Below are positions 8,833 through 19,358 of a DNA stretch of 64,000 nucleotides, in pieces. A model generated the notes under the pieces. That model saw nothing but the letters and a program-made list of their open reading frames with translations. It was not told the DNA's origin and ran no database searches. Source of the DNA: Flavobacterium sp. JAS (GTDB lineage Bacteria; Bacteroidota; Bacteroidia; Flavobacteriales; Flavobacteriaceae); assembly GCF_020991455.1 (NCBI RefSeq), contig NZ_JAJMOX010000007.1:62001-126000 (forward strand). The letters are read 5' to 3'. Every line of letters starts with the position of its first letter. Positions within the stretch are counted from its first letter, which is position 1. Made by a program: the position numbers and the translations under genes.

Positions 8833-9783
8833 ATGACTAGCTTAGATGATATACAAATGTCAAAATCGTACGCAATCGGGATTGATATTGGTGGTAGTTC
8901 ACTTAAATGTGGTGTTGTTAATGAACTGGGAGAAATCCTGTTTTCATTTATAGTTTCCTTAAAAGATGTAAAAACCAAAGATGAAATTATAACTTTAATA
9001 AGTAACGCTATTACACAATGTACAGATCAATTAAAAGAACCAATTGTAGGTATCGGAATTGGTTTTCCCGGTCTTATCGAAGATGATGTTATTGTTGGCG
9101 GTGGTGTTAATTTACCCGCTTTTGAGCAATTGCCGTTGGGTAAAATTCTAAAAGATCTTACAGGACATAATGTTGTAATTGATAATGATGCCAACTTAAT
9201 GGGACTTGCCGAACTAATTTACGGCGCAGCCAAAGACAGTACCGATGCTGTTTTTCTAACTATCGGCACAGGAATTGGTGGAGCAATTATGATTAATAAA
9301 GGACTTTACAGCGGCTTCAAAAATCGTGGTGGTGAATTAGGTCATACCGTGATTCAGCAAAACGGGATATTATGCAATTGCGGCGGACGCGGTTGTTTAG
9401 AAACCTACGCCTCTGTTACGGCATTAATCAATTATTATAAAACTCAGAACACAGCAGCTGAAAAAAACATTGATGGCAAAACCATTATCGAGAAATATCT
9501 TTCGGGAGAAGATCATGCGGTAAAAACCATGCAGCATCATTTCGATTACTTAGCTGCGGGAATCGTCAATTTTGTAAATATATTTAGTCCGCAGAAAGTG
9601 ATTATTGGCGGCGGAATCAGCGAAGCAGGTCAGTTTTATATTGATGAACTAACACAAAGAGTAAAAGCAGCTGCACTTCCTATTTCTTTTGCCCATAGCA
9701 AAATTGTAGCGGCAGAATTAGGGAACAAAGCCGGATTGTTGGGTGCTTGCGCGAATGCGTTTCAAAAGTTTAAAAGCGCTTAA
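8833..9783 (+). CDS. ROK-family sugar kinase (glucosamine/GlcNAc or glucokinase type)
   Basis: A 316-aa cytoplasmic ATP-dependent hexose kinase. The N-terminal phosphate-binding motif is GIDIGGSSLKCGVV (about 17-30). The second glycine-rich ATP motif is TIGTGIGGAI (about 143-152). The ROK zinc site CNCGGRGCLE is near 185-194 and the adenosine-site IIGGGIS lies near 257-263. An in-frame ATG nine codons further in (before SKSYAIG) is an equally possible start. In this setting the likely substrate is glucosamine or GlcNAc freed from heparan disaccharides, giving the 6-phosphate for the NagB fusion at 24554; plain glucose is the alternative. It is bracketed by terminators, so it may be a single-gene unit. 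Confidence 0.88.
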   Translation: MTSLDDIQMSKSYAIGIDIGGSSLKCGVVNELGEILFSFIVSLKDVKTKDEIITLISNAITQCTDQLKEPIVGIGIGFPGLIEDDVIVGGGVNLPAFEQLPLGKILKDLTGHNVVIDNDANLMGLAELIYGAAKDSTDAVFLTIGTGIGGAIMINKGLYSGFKNRGGELGHTVIQQNGILCNCGGRGCLETYASVTALINYYKTQNTAAEKNIDGKTIIEKYLSGEDHAVKTMQHHFDYLAAGIVNFVNIFSPQKVIIGGGISEAGQFYIDELTQRVKAAALPISFAHSKIVAAELGNKAGLLGACANAFQKFKSA

Positions 9784-10249
9784 TAAATTAATAGAATAAT
9801 CTCGCAATCCCGGGAGCTATCGGGAGCAAAGACGCAAAGTTTTTTATATTCTTTGCGTCTTTTTTTGTGGTTAGTTCTGCCATGAATTGCACGAATCTAC
9901 ACGAATTATTTTTAGCTGTAATGTGAATCCAATCTTTGTCGAGCTTCTCGTGGAGATTTCTCGTTCGAAAATGACAAAACAAGACGATAACATTGAATTA
10001 AAAAATTCGTGCTTATTCGTGACTCGAGCGATAGCGAACAGGCGAAGCAAATTCGTGGCTAAAAACACTTCGCAATCCTCAGCGCTAAAACATCATTTTG
10101 GCTAATTATCACCGCTTTCAAAGGCTTTTAACTAAATTTAATATCATTTTACACAAATTCAAAACCTTAATAAAAGGTTGTTGAGTAAATTCGTTCTTGC
10201 ATTTAAGACTTTACAAAACCAAAAACCAATCTATTAAAATTAGGTAGAT
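9784..10249. other. 466-bp gap with terminator and dispersed repeats
   Basis: No credible gene; short reading frames on both strands here lie over repeats. Contents: a terminator hairpin (9828-9867); a stretch with repeated CACGAAT words (about 9884-9908) and inverted ATTCGTG words (about 10004-10022) flanking a copy of the dispersed motif aatctttgtcgag ... gagatttctcgttcgaaaatgacaaaa (about 9927-9978). Similar motifs lie at about 2,400, 20,600 and 28,650-28,840. The last 100 bp before the sulfatase are AT-rich and presumably hold its promoter. Confidence 0.6.
9828..9867 (+). terminator. Terminator after the ROK kinase
   Basis: Stem AAAGACGCAAAG (9828-9839) and its complement (9851-9862), 11-nt loop, then a T-run. 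Position is 45 bp past the kinase stop. Confidence 0.8.
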
Positions 10250-11629
10250 ATGATGTTTCAAAAAAACATAATAATTCTATGTCTATTAGGAGTACTAAAT
10301 ATTCCGGTATTAAGTAACGCACAAACCACTGCGCATCCTAATATTCTAATCATCATGACCGATCAGCAAACCGCTGATGCAATGAGCATTGCCGGCAACA
10401 CCGATTTGCACACACCCGCAATGGATAAACTAGCACAAAACGGAGTACGTTTTACCAAAGCTTATTGTGCTCAGCCTTTATGTTCGCCGTCGCGCTCTGC
10501 CATAATGAGTGGAAAAATGCCTTTTCAAACAGGATTTATAGGCAACGCTCCCGAAAAAGACGGTCAATGGCCGGACGATTTATTAATGATGGGAAAAATT
10601 TTCCAAAACGGAGGTTACAAAACCGGTTATGTAGGCAAATGGCACCTTCCCGTTCCTACCACAAAGAAAAGCCAGCACGGATTTGAATACATTGAAAACA
10701 CCAATTTTCAGGATTATAATGATGCCGCAACACCATCTTTCTGTGCCAGATTTATTAAAGAAAATAAAAACACACCATTTTTACTTGTAGCTTCCTTTTT
10801 GAATCCACATGATATTTGCGAATGGGCTCGTGATGAAGATTTAAAAATGGATATTTTAGAAAAAGCACCTCCCGCAGATCAATGTCCACAATTACCCGCT
10901 AATTGGAAAATTCCAGACAATGAACCAAAAATTGTCCGCGATCAGCAAAAAATAAGTTTTAGAACTTATCCTACTGTAAACTGGAATCCTGATCAATGGC
11001 GACAATACCGCTGGGCATACAACCGATTGGTAGAAAAAGTAGACAGTTATATCGAAATGGTTCTTGCCTCTTTAAAAAAGTACAATATCGAGAAAAACAC
11101 CATTATCATTTTTACAGCAGATCACGGAGACGGTTACGCAGGACACAGCTGGAATCAGAAACAAATATTATACGAAGAGTCGGCTAAAATTCCATTCATC
11201 ATTTCAAAAATAGGCGAATGGAAACCCAGAACAGATGATTTATTAGTTTGCAACGGTACCGATATTATCCCAACGATTTGTGGTTTTACAGGAGTTCCAA
11301 AACCCTATTATTTAAGAGGAATTGACATCAGCAAAAAGATAGAAAATCCAGCAGAAAAATTACGAGATACCTTAGTCATCGAAACGGATTTTGCCGATAA
11401 CGAAGAACTCCTAAACATTAGCGGACGTGCCGTAATCACAAAAGATTATAAATATATTGTTTACAACAAAGGTGAATTAAAAGAACAGCTTTTCAATTTA
11501 ACTACAGATCCAGGTGAAATCACCAATCTGGCGGTAAACAAAACATACAAAAAAGAATTAATTGCCATGCGTCAATATTTAAAACAATGGTGCAAAAACA
11601 ATGGAGATAAATTCAATTCAGGATTATAA
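10250..11629 (+). CDS. Secreted type I sulfatase (heparan sulfate sulfatase candidate)
   Basis: A 459-aa formylglycine-dependent sulfatase of the alkaline-phosphatase superfamily (S1). Signal peptide about 1-25 (ends LSNAQ). The maturation motif C-x-P-x-R is CSPSR at 78-82, with Cys78 to be oxidised to formylglycine by an anaerobic or aerobic maturase not in this window. Other family marks are the metal-binding MTDQQTADAM near 36-45, GKWHLP near 128, and FTADHGDGYAGHSW near 287-300. It probably removes N- or 6-O-sulfate from glucosamine in heparan oligosaccharides, because it sits between a ROK kinase and a lyase of the same locus. The exact position attacked cannot be read from sequence alone. 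It is followed 24 bp later by the second lyase. Confidence 0.9.
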   Translation: MMFQKNIIILCLLGVLNIPVLSNAQTTAHPNILIIMTDQQTADAMSIAGNTDLHTPAMDKLAQNGVRFTKAYCAQPLCSPSRSAIMSGKMPFQTGFIGNAPEKDGQWPDDLLMMGKIFQNGGYKTGYVGKWHLPVPTTKKSQHGFEYIENTNFQDYNDAATPSFCARFIKENKNTPFLLVASFLNPHDICEWARDEDLKMDILEKAPPADQCPQLPANWKIPDNEPKIVRDQQKISFRTYPTVNWNPDQWRQYRWAYNRLVEKVDSYIEMVLASLKKYNIEKNTIIIFTADHGDGYAGHSWNQKQILYEESAKIPFIISKIGEWKPRTDDLLVCNGTDIIPTICGFTGVPKPYYLRGIDISKKIENPAEKLRDTLVIETDFADNEELLNISGRAVITKDYKYIVYNKGELKEQLFNLTTDPGEITNLAVNKTYKKELIAMRQYLKQWCKNNGDKFNSGL

Positions 11630-11653
11630 TTCGCTTAAAAGAAAAAAAATATC

Positions 11654-14338
11654 ATGATCAATAAAAAAATATTCACGTTAGTATTCACCATTTTAAGCTT
11701 GTCTGTTTTTGGTCAGCAACCTTCAGCCACGATCAAACTAACAGCAGAAAAACTACATTCAAGAGTTCGCGAATGGCCTTATCCGGTAAACGGAATAATG
11801 GTTCCAACCAATGCTCCTGCCCTGCTTTGGCCAGCAACAAATGGTAAGGAAATGGTTAAACCAATGGAAAGCGGCAGCGAAGTTCCCGAAGATCCAAATA
11901 TTGGCAATGTCCGATACAAAATAATGTTGGCAAGCGACAAAAGTTTCACTAAAGATTTGCTTACCAGCCCAGAACAGCGTTGGGCAGTTTATCCGTTACA
12001 TCAGGCATTAAAAGCCGGAAAATGGTATTGGAAATATGCTTACGCTTTAAAAGGCAGCAACCAATGGACATGGTCATCCGTTTACGATTTTGTAATCGAT
12101 GCAAAATATGCCGGTCAAAAAGTTTCACCGCCCATAAGTGCAGTTTTAAAAAGAAACGAAGGATCACATCCGCTTTTGTGGGACATGAACCGCATTGGCG
12201 AAGATTTCTATCGCAATAATCTGGATAATCCCGAAGCTAAAAAATTTATTGCTTTCGCCGAAAAACTAATGGAGGCGCCACTTCCAACAGAAAAACCACA
12301 AAGAGTAATTGATACAACAGGCAAAAACAAGTTAGAGAAAAAGATCATTATCGAGAGAATGTATCACGGTTTTGGTGATGCGGTTGGAAATCCGGTTCGC
12401 AATCTTTGTATCGCTTATCAACTTACAAAAGACAAACGTTTTATTCTCGATGCAAAACGCAGAGCTTTAAATATCGCCAACATGAATCCTGACGGATTAG
12501 CAACAGGCGATGATTTTACAAGCGGCGCCGTACTCGAAGCATTAGGTTGGTTTTATGATGCCGGATATGAGTTTTTAACTCCACAAGAAAAAGAGCTATT
12601 CAAGAACGTAATAACCATTAGAGGCCGTAGAGTTTACAATCATTTACCAAACCGTTTTGAATTGCATGTAAGTGATAATCACGTTTGGCAAATTACATTA
12701 CGCAACCTTGCAATTGCAACAGTAGCCGTTATAAATGATGTTCCTGAAGCAAAAGAATGGCTTACGTATATGTACGAAGTCTGGTCAGCAAGATTCCCGG
12801 TTTTAGGTACCACAGACGGTGGCTGGCACGAAGGAAATGGCTATTTCAGAGTTAACTTTAAGTCGATTGTTTACTTATCTCAAATGTTTGGTGATTTTAG
12901 CGGAGTCGATTATTTCAAATTACCCTGGATGGAAAACCTTCCGTATTATATGATGTACACACATCCAAGTGGCGCTGCAAGTACCGCAATTGGTGACATG
13001 TGGGAAAACATTCCGTATATCGTAAAAGGCGAAGCATGGTTTGCAGATGCACTTACTTACAGAATGAATAATCCGTACTTAAACTGGTATGTTGGCGAAA
13101 TAAAAAGAGATTATCCAAGCTATTATCACGGTACAGATGATTTCTTATTCTTTAGATTATTAAACTATAAACCAAACAGAAATTTACCAACAACTTCACC
13201 GGAAAACCTACCTAAAACACGCAAATTTGGCGATGTTGGTGTAGTCGCCATGCACGAAGATTTGGCTAAAGCCAATAAAACCCTAAGCAGTTATTTGTTT
13301 AGCAGTCCCTTTGGATCTTCTGGACACGGACACGCTTCTCAAAATGCTTTTACCATTAATTACAAAGGAAAAGTAATCTTTGGCGGAACAGGATATTACA
13401 GCAATTTTAGCGACAAACACAATCTTTTATATTACAGAACCTCAAAAGCTTACAATACGATTTTAGCCGATAGTTTAAATCAGAAACTTGGTGAAGAAGG
13501 TTACGGATGGATTCCAAGAGCAATTTCGGGGCAACGAATTCAGTACGCTTTAGGAGATGCAAGTAACGCTTATGGCGAAATAAAAAGTGAATTCTGGTTG
13601 GACAGATTCAAGCAAATTAACGTTGTACCAAGCAAAGCAAATGGTTATGGAGAATCTGGCGTAACTTTATACCGCAGACATATGTTGCAATTAGAAGGCG
13701 GATATATTGTTTTATACGATGAATTAGAAGCAAAAACTCCGGTAAAATGGACGACTCAGTTTCATTGTCCGTATTATACAATTGAAGGAGAAAATTCGGC
13801 GAATGCCAAACAACAAAACTTCATTGTAAAAACAGATTTAGGAAATGTAAATGCAAGTGTTTTTGCCAATAGTCCGCTGAAAATGGCCGTACACAACAAA
13901 TTTTACGAAGCTGCCATAAACTGGAACAAAGTTACTAATGATGAAGGTGAGATCAAAGATTTTAAAGACCAATGGCACGCCGGAATCACTTCTGAAGCAA
14001 AGCAAAAATTCAGATTTTTAACCATCATTCAAGTTAAAGGTGGTAAAACAGAAGTTATTAAAACGATCTCAGACAACAATGGTTTATCACATTTTCAGGT
14101 TGGAGATTGGGATATTCAGACGCAATTAGACGGCGAAAAACCTGCTGGATTGCAAATCAATGGTAAAACAGCCAAATCGTTGTTTAGCTATGGTAATCTG
14201 CCAATTAAATTTGAAGGAAAAACATATTCACCTAAAATTGTCGGAAGCTCTGTACTATTAGAAATGAACGGTTCAAAAGTGAACAAACAAGAAGCAATCG
14301 ACGAATTGCCGGATGTTGCGAAATACGATAAAAATTAA
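11654..14338 (+). CDS. DUF4962 / heparinase II-III-like polysaccharide lyase (PL15-like, possible exo-heparinase)
   Basis: An 894-aa secreted lyase. Signal peptide about 1-21, an N-terminal beta domain (about 25-165), an alpha-toroid of DUF4962 type (about 170-510), then a heparinase II/III-like beta domain. Likely active-site residues by pattern are N342-H343 in SDNHVW, Y397 in WHEGNGYF, and H558/H560 in SGHGHASQ. It does not resemble P. heparinus heparinase II (PL21, 772 aa). Size and layout recall the PL15 family, which includes exo-acting lyases on alginate and, in gut Bacteroides, on heparin/heparan sulfate. With hepC cutting internally, an exo enzyme trimming the products would make sense; that is inference. 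It is coupled to the sulfatase upstream. Confidence 0.82.
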   Translation: MINKKIFTLVFTILSLSVFGQQPSATIKLTAEKLHSRVREWPYPVNGIMVPTNAPALLWPATNGKEMVKPMESGSEVPEDPNIGNVRYKIMLASDKSFTKDLLTSPEQRWAVYPLHQALKAGKWYWKYAYALKGSNQWTWSSVYDFVIDAKYAGQKVSPPISAVLKRNEGSHPLLWDMNRIGEDFYRNNLDNPEAKKFIAFAEKLMEAPLPTEKPQRVIDTTGKNKLEKKIIIERMYHGFGDAVGNPVRNLCIAYQLTKDKRFILDAKRRALNIANMNPDGLATGDDFTSGAVLEALGWFYDAGYEFLTPQEKELFKNVITIRGRRVYNHLPNRFELHVSDNHVWQITLRNLAIATVAVINDVPEAKEWLTYMYEVWSARFPVLGTTDGGWHEGNGYFRVNFKSIVYLSQMFGDFSGVDYFKLPWMENLPYYMMYTHPSGAASTAIGDMWENIPYIVKGEAWFADALTYRMNNPYLNWYVGEIKRDYPSYYHGTDDFLFFRLLNYKPNRNLPTTSPENLPKTRKFGDVGVVAMHEDLAKANKTLSSYLFSSPFGSSGHGHASQNAFTINYKGKVIFGGTGYYSNFSDKHNLLYYRTSKAYNTILADSLNQKLGEEGYGWIPRAISGQRIQYALGDASNAYGEIKSEFWLDRFKQINVVPSKANGYGESGVTLYRRHMLQLEGGYIVLYDELEAKTPVKWTTQFHCPYYTIEGENSANAKQQNFIVKTDLGNVNASVFANSPLKMAVHNKFYEAAINWNKVTNDEGEIKDFKDQWHAGITSEAKQKFRFLTIIQVKGGKTEVIKTISDNNGLSHFQVGDWDIQTQLDGEKPAGLQINGKTAKSLFSYGNLPIKFEGKTYSPKIVGSSVLLEMNGSKVNKQEAIDELPDVAKYDKN

Positions 14339-14421
14339 ACCAGAAAAGATGTTTAGTTTTTATTTAAATTAGAGGTGAATTCCTTTTAAATAGAAAACAA
14401 AATAATTATAATACCACTGTC

Positions 14422-17400
14422 ATGAAGAAAACGATTGTCCTGTTAACATTTTTCTTCCTTGTACTTTTCGCTGCTAAAAGCAACGCACAAGTGCAAGACC
14501 GATATTTTCGTACTATTTCGGTCGATAAAGGCTTGTCCCAAAGTTCCGTATTTGCCATTCAGCAAGACACACTGGGTTTTATCTGGATTGGAACTCAGGA
14601 CGGACTAAATCGTTATGACAGCAAGGGATTCAAAGTTTATCGACCAATTAAAAATGTCAAAAACAGTTTGCAATCCTATTACATTCGAAGCTTGTTTACC
14701 GATCATAAAGGGCAACTATGGGTTGGTGGCAATCAGGGAATCAGTGTTTACAATTACAATACCGACAGTTTTACAAATTATCAGCTTCCGCGTAGTATTG
14801 GCGAATGGTATATTTCATCCATAACCGAAGACAGCACGCATAAAATCTGGGCAACCTCGATTACAGGCGAAGTATTTGTTCTTTCTCCCGAAAGTCAAAA
14901 TTTTACCGCGATCAGGTTTAGCGCTTCTTCACACGAGATTAAAAAAATCGCTTATATAGGACTTTGGCAAAAGCAAATAATCCTGGGTACAGATGTTGGG
15001 CTTTTTAAATTGCAAGCCAAGAATCATCAACTTATAAAAATTAATTTAGGCGCAAAAAGACCTTATATCAATGATGTTTATGTAGACGGGGAAAAATTGT
15101 GGGTTGCCACAGAAGGCGATGGCGTTATTCAATACAATCCTAAAAACGGACAAACAACTTCCCTGCTTCACAGCGCCACAAACAGTAGTATTGCAGACAA
15201 TAATATCAGATGTGTTGGAAAAGACACAGAAGGAAACATCTGGCTTGGAACCTTTAGAGGGCTTTCTATTTTTAATCCGAGCCAAAATTCATTCACAAAT
15301 TATTACCATCAAATATCTCAGCCTTATACGATTAGTCAAAATTCGGTTCGCTGTTTTTTTAAAGACAAACAAAACGGAATCTGGTTGGGAACCTATTACG
15401 GAGGTTTAAATTATTATCATAAAAACGATATTAAGTTCAATCTTTTGAGTCAGAACTCTGGAAAACCGTCCTTGAATGACGAAGTAATTGGTGTTATTAA
15501 ACAAGATGAAAAAGGTAATTTCTGGATTGGAAGTAATGACAAAGGTGTGAATTATTGGAACAAAAACGCCAATACCATTAGTTATTATTCGAATAGCGAA
15601 AACAACCCAAACAGCTTAAGTTCGAACAATATAAAAGCCATTGAATTTGATGATAACGGAAATGTTTTAATAGGAACTCATAACGGCGGACTCAATTTAC
15701 TGAATCCAAATACGGGGTCTACACAGCGCTTTCGCCACGACGAAAACAATCCAAATACGATTGCAGGAGATTTAGTTTACAGCTTATTAAAAGATTCAAA
15801 AGGCAGAATTTGGGTAGGAACAAGATCTGGTTTAGACCAATTTCATCCAGAGACAAAATCTTTTACACACATTCATTTAGACAAAGCCGGAAAACGTCCG
15901 ACATCTGATGATATTACGTTTCTTTTTGAAGACAGCAGACATCGTATCTGGATTGGAACCACAAACGGAGTAACGCTTTTTTATCCCGATACAATGTTAT
16001 TTGGAAACATTGGACACGGAAAACAAAGCGATGACATTGTAAATTGTGTTACCGAAGATCAAAAACAAAGAATCTGGATTGGTACCAGAGAAGGTTTGCG
16101 ATTGTATGATGAAACGCAGGAATCCTTTATTAGTTTTAGTGCCAGAAAAGATTTCGTTAAAGAAACCATCTACGGAATACTTCCTGATGACGATGGAAAC
16201 CTTTGGATTTCAACCAACAGCGGCTTAATCAAGTTTAATCCTGACAAAGGTTCTGTTCAGACTTTTGACGAAAGTGACGGTTTACAAAACAAGCAATTCA
16301 ACGATTATTCTTTCTATAAAGCAAAAGACGGAATGCTTCTTTTTGGCGGAATTAAAGGTGTTTCTTATTTCTATCCTTCGATGGTAAAACAACGTCCGCT
16401 TCCGCTAAAATTGAGTTTTACAGCTTTAGAAGTTTTAAATAAAAACGTTGCCGTTGCTGATGAAACGGATATTCTCGAAGAACATATCGATCAAACCAGT
16501 GAATTGGAAATTGGACCTGAATACAAACAATTCAGTATCTTTTTTAATACATTCAATTACATTTCTTCCAATAGAACACATTATTATTATCAATTAGAAG
16601 GAATCGACAAAGACTGGCAGCGAACGGATGAACTTAAAGTTAGTTACAGTAATTTACCCGCCGGAAAATACAATTTCCAGATCAAAGCCATTGGTCCAAA
16701 TGGTGAAATGAGCGCTGTTCGAAGCCTGAAAATTATCATTTTGGCACCTTGGTACAAAACGATATGGTTTTCTTTATTATTGCTTACAATCATTGGTACA
16801 GCAGCATACATTGGTTTTAAAATTATAAAAGAAAGAATAAATGCCGTTCAGCAATTAAAATTGGAACGAATTGACAAAGAACGTGTGAGTTATATCAATC
16901 AGGTAAAAATGGACTTTTTTACTAATGTATCACATGAATTAAGAACACCTTTGACCTTGATTTTAGCACCATTAGAAGAATTATTAAAAATGCCATTTGC
17001 GGATAAGATATCCAAAAAGAAACACGAATTAATGTTCATTAATGCCAAAAGACTTTACAACTTAGTTGACCAATTATTTGAGTTTAGAAAAACCGAAATG
17101 GGAACCCGACAACTTAAAGTGGGCAAAGGCGATATTGTAAGTTTTACACAGGAAATTTTTGAATCGTTTAAACCACTTTCTGAGAAAAACAGCATTCATT
17201 ATACGTATCATTCAGAAGAACCACAATTGTTATTTTATTTTGATAAAGATGCAATGGAAAAAATTCTATTCAATCTTTTATCAAATGCTTTTAAATATAC
17301 CAAAGCAGGTCAGACAATTCATGTTGAACTGATTAAGAAAAATGATATGGTACAAATTAAGGTCGCTGACACAGGGGTCGGAATTAGTGAGGAAGATTTG

Positions 17401-18462
17401 TCTAAGGTTTTCGACCGTTTCTATCAGGTAAATAATCGCGAGATGAATTTGGGTTCCGGTGTTGGATTGGCCTTTACAAAACGTTTGGTCGAATTGCATC
17501 ATGGCGAAATTACTGCCGAAAGTACCATGCAGGAAGGAAGTATTTTTACTGTAACGATTCCGATGGCAGAGGTAGTTTATAAAAACGATCAGCATGTAGA
17601 AGAATCTGCTTATGACTTGTCGATTATCTCTGATAATGAACTCGAAACAGACGATTCATTATTACCGGAAGAAAATGAAATAATCGAAAGAGATCAGCCA
17701 ATCAAGCTTTTAATTGTAGACGATAACAAAGAAATTCTGGATTATTTACAGGATTATTTCAGCAAAATATATGACGTTACCGTGGCTTATGATGGTCAGA
17801 TGGCACTGGATCTTTTAGAAGTTCAGCCGTTTGATCTTATTATCAGCGACGTTATGATGCCGGAATTAGACGGTTTACACTTCTGTAAAAAAGTAAAACA
17901 AAACATCAATACATCGCATATTCCGTTGATGCTTTTAACCGCTCGAAATGAAACCAGTCAGCAACTAAAAGGGCTCGAAATGGGTGCTGATGATTATATC
18001 ACAAAACCATTTTCGACACCATTATTAGCCGCAAAAATTACAAACTTGTTACGTTCTCGTAAACGCTTAAAAGAGTATTATTCAGTAGGAAAAGAAATGG
18101 TTCCGGAAAATATTGCTTTTAATACCCTTGACGAAGAATTCCTGAAACACGCAATTCAAATTGTCGAAGATCATTTGGCTGATTCGGAATTTTCAGTAGA
18201 TCAGTTTAGTAAAGAAATCGGAATGAGCAGATCTAATTTATATCTGAAACTAAAAGCCATTACCGGAGAATCTGCGATGGATTTCATCAAAAGAATCCGA
18301 TTTAAAAAAGCTGTAGAACTCATGCAGAGCAAGCGTTATACAATTGCACAAATCACTTATATGTGTGGTTTTAATTCGCCTTCGTATTTCTCTACGGCAT
18401 TCAAGCAACATTACGGTTGTATGCCAAGCGAATATCTGGCAAAATTAAATGATGAAAATTAA
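14422..18462 (+). CDS. Hybrid two-component system sensor/regulator (HTCS)
   Basis: A 1346-aa inner-membrane protein that joins sensor, kinase and transcription factor in one chain. Signal peptide about 1-23. Fourteen or so Reg_prop propeller repeats (IWIGT-DGL-R type) run from about 35 to 660. A Y_Y_Y domain follows (about 695-770), one membrane helix (about 778-798), HisKA with H838 in SHELRTPL, and HATPase with N-box near 953 and GSGVGLAF G-box. Then come a receiver domain with phospho-acceptor D1143 in IISDVMMPELDG and an AraC-type helix-turn-helix (about 1235-1340). In Bacteroidota such proteins bind a glycan breakdown product in the periplasm and switch on the local susCD operon. Here the ligand is inferred to be an unsaturated heparan oligosaccharide. 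Confidence 0.95.
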   Translation: MKKTIVLLTFFFLVLFAAKSNAQVQDRYFRTISVDKGLSQSSVFAIQQDTLGFIWIGTQDGLNRYDSKGFKVYRPIKNVKNSLQSYYIRSLFTDHKGQLWVGGNQGISVYNYNTDSFTNYQLPRSIGEWYISSITEDSTHKIWATSITGEVFVLSPESQNFTAIRFSASSHEIKKIAYIGLWQKQIILGTDVGLFKLQAKNHQLIKINLGAKRPYINDVYVDGEKLWVATEGDGVIQYNPKNGQTTSLLHSATNSSIADNNIRCVGKDTEGNIWLGTFRGLSIFNPSQNSFTNYYHQISQPYTISQNSVRCFFKDKQNGIWLGTYYGGLNYYHKNDIKFNLLSQNSGKPSLNDEVIGVIKQDEKGNFWIGSNDKGVNYWNKNANTISYYSNSENNPNSLSSNNIKAIEFDDNGNVLIGTHNGGLNLLNPNTGSTQRFRHDENNPNTIAGDLVYSLLKDSKGRIWVGTRSGLDQFHPETKSFTHIHLDKAGKRPTSDDITFLFEDSRHRIWIGTTNGVTLFYPDTMLFGNIGHGKQSDDIVNCVTEDQKQRIWIGTREGLRLYDETQESFISFSARKDFVKETIYGILPDDDGNLWISTNSGLIKFNPDKGSVQTFDESDGLQNKQFNDYSFYKAKDGMLLFGGIKGVSYFYPSMVKQRPLPLKLSFTALEVLNKNVAVADETDILEEHIDQTSELEIGPEYKQFSIFFNTFNYISSNRTHYYYQLEGIDKDWQRTDELKVSYSNLPAGKYNFQIKAIGPNGEMSAVRSLKIIILAPWYKTIWFSLLLLTIIGTAAYIGFKIIKERINAVQQLKLERIDKERVSYINQVKMDFFTNVSHELRTPLTLILAPLEELLKMPFADKISKKKHELMFINAKRLYNLVDQLFEFRKTEMGTRQLKVGKGDIVSFTQEIFESFKPLSEKNSIHYTYHSEEPQLLFYFDKDAMEKILFNLLSNAFKYTKAGQTIHVELIKKNDMVQIKVADTGVGISEEDLSKVFDRFYQVNNREMNLGSGVGLAFTKRLVELHHGEITAESTMQEGSIFTVTIPMAEVVYKNDQHVEESAYDLSIISDNELETDDSLLPEENEIIERDQPIKLLIVDDNKEILDYLQDYFSKIYDVTVAYDGQMALDLLEVQPFDLIISDVMMPELDGLHFCKKVKQNINTSHIPLMLLTARNETSQQLKGLEMGADDYITKPFSTPLLAAKITNLLRSRKRLKEYYSVGKEMVPENIAFNTLDEEFLKHAIQIVEDHLADSEFSVDQFSKEIGMSRSNLYLKLKAITGESAMDFIKRIRFKKAVELMQSKRYTIAQITYMCGFNSPSYFSTAFKQHYGCMPSEYLAKLNDEN

Positions 18463-18509
18463 TATCTAAATACAGTTTAAAAACTGAAATTACAATAAAC
18501 CAAATAATT

Positions 18510-19352
18510 ATGAATACCAATTTTGAAAGTCGTTTTGCAGTCAGTCCAAAAGAAGCAAAACAAATGAATACCGAAGAATTACGAGAGAATTTTTTAATCG
18601 AAACTATTTTTATCGCAGATCAGGTAAAACTAACTTTATCACATTACGACCGATATATTATTGGCGGTGCAATGCCAATCAATCAAAAAATAAGCTTACC
18701 AAATCCTGATGATTTAAAAGCACAATATTTTCTGGAAAGAAGAGAATTAGGAATAATCAACGTAGGCGGAAAAGGAATTATCACCGCTGACGGAGAAAAA
18801 TTTGAACTAGATTTTAAAGAAGCTTTATATCTGGGAAAAGGCATAAAAGAAGTTACTTTTGAATCAGCAGATGCAAACTCTCCGGCAAAATTCTATTTGA
18901 ATTCCGCTCCCGCACACCATACTTATCCTTCTAAAAAAGTAACCAAAGCTGACGCCGAAATTGTAGAATTAGGAACAATGGAAACGGCAAACCACCGCAT
19001 CATTAATAAACTGATTGTAAACAGTGTAGTACAAACTTGTCAGGTTCAAATGGGAATGACAGAATTAAAATCAGGAAGTGTTTGGAATACCATGCCGGCA
19101 CACACGCATGACAGACGTATGGAAGCTTATTTTTATTTTGAAGTACCACAAAACCAAAGTGTTTGCCATTTTATGGGACAACCGCAGGAAACCAGACATA
19201 TCTGGATGCAAAATGAGCAAGCCGTAATCTCACCAAACTGGTCAATTCACTCTGGAGCGGGAACTTCAAATTATACTTTTATCTGGGGAATGGCGGGTGA
19301 AAATTTAGATTATGGAGATATGGACCATTGCGCTATTAACGATTTAAAATAA
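18510..19352 (+). CDS. kduI: 5-dehydro-4-deoxy-D-glucuronate isomerase
   Basis: A 280-aa cytoplasmic isomerase that converts 5-keto-4-deoxyuronate (the open form of the unsaturated uronate freed from lyase products) to 2,5-diketo-3-deoxygluconate. Length matches the family (E. coli KduI, 278 aa). The cupin metal site is complete: H198 and H200 in PAHTHDRRMEAYFYF, E205, and H247 in WSIHSGAG, each two residues offset from E. coli. It starts 47 bp after the HTCS stop and opens the catabolic half of the locus. Confidence 0.95.
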   Translation: MNTNFESRFAVSPKEAKQMNTEELRENFLIETIFIADQVKLTLSHYDRYIIGGAMPINQKISLPNPDDLKAQYFLERRELGIINVGGKGIITADGEKFELDFKEALYLGKGIKEVTFESADANSPAKFYLNSAPAHHTYPSKKVTKADAEIVELGTMETANHRIINKLIVNSVVQTCQVQMGMTELKSGSVWNTMPAHTHDRRMEAYFYFEVPQNQSVCHFMGQPQETRHIWMQNEQAVISPNWSIHSGAGTSNYTFIWGMAGENLDYGDMDHCAINDLK

Positions 19353-19358
19353 TTGAAT

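Noticed and set aside
9788..10105. Three short reading frames on both strands (64-72 codons)
   Set aside because: They lie over the terminator and dispersed repeats, overlap each other, and lack any recognisable protein pattern or conserved spacing.
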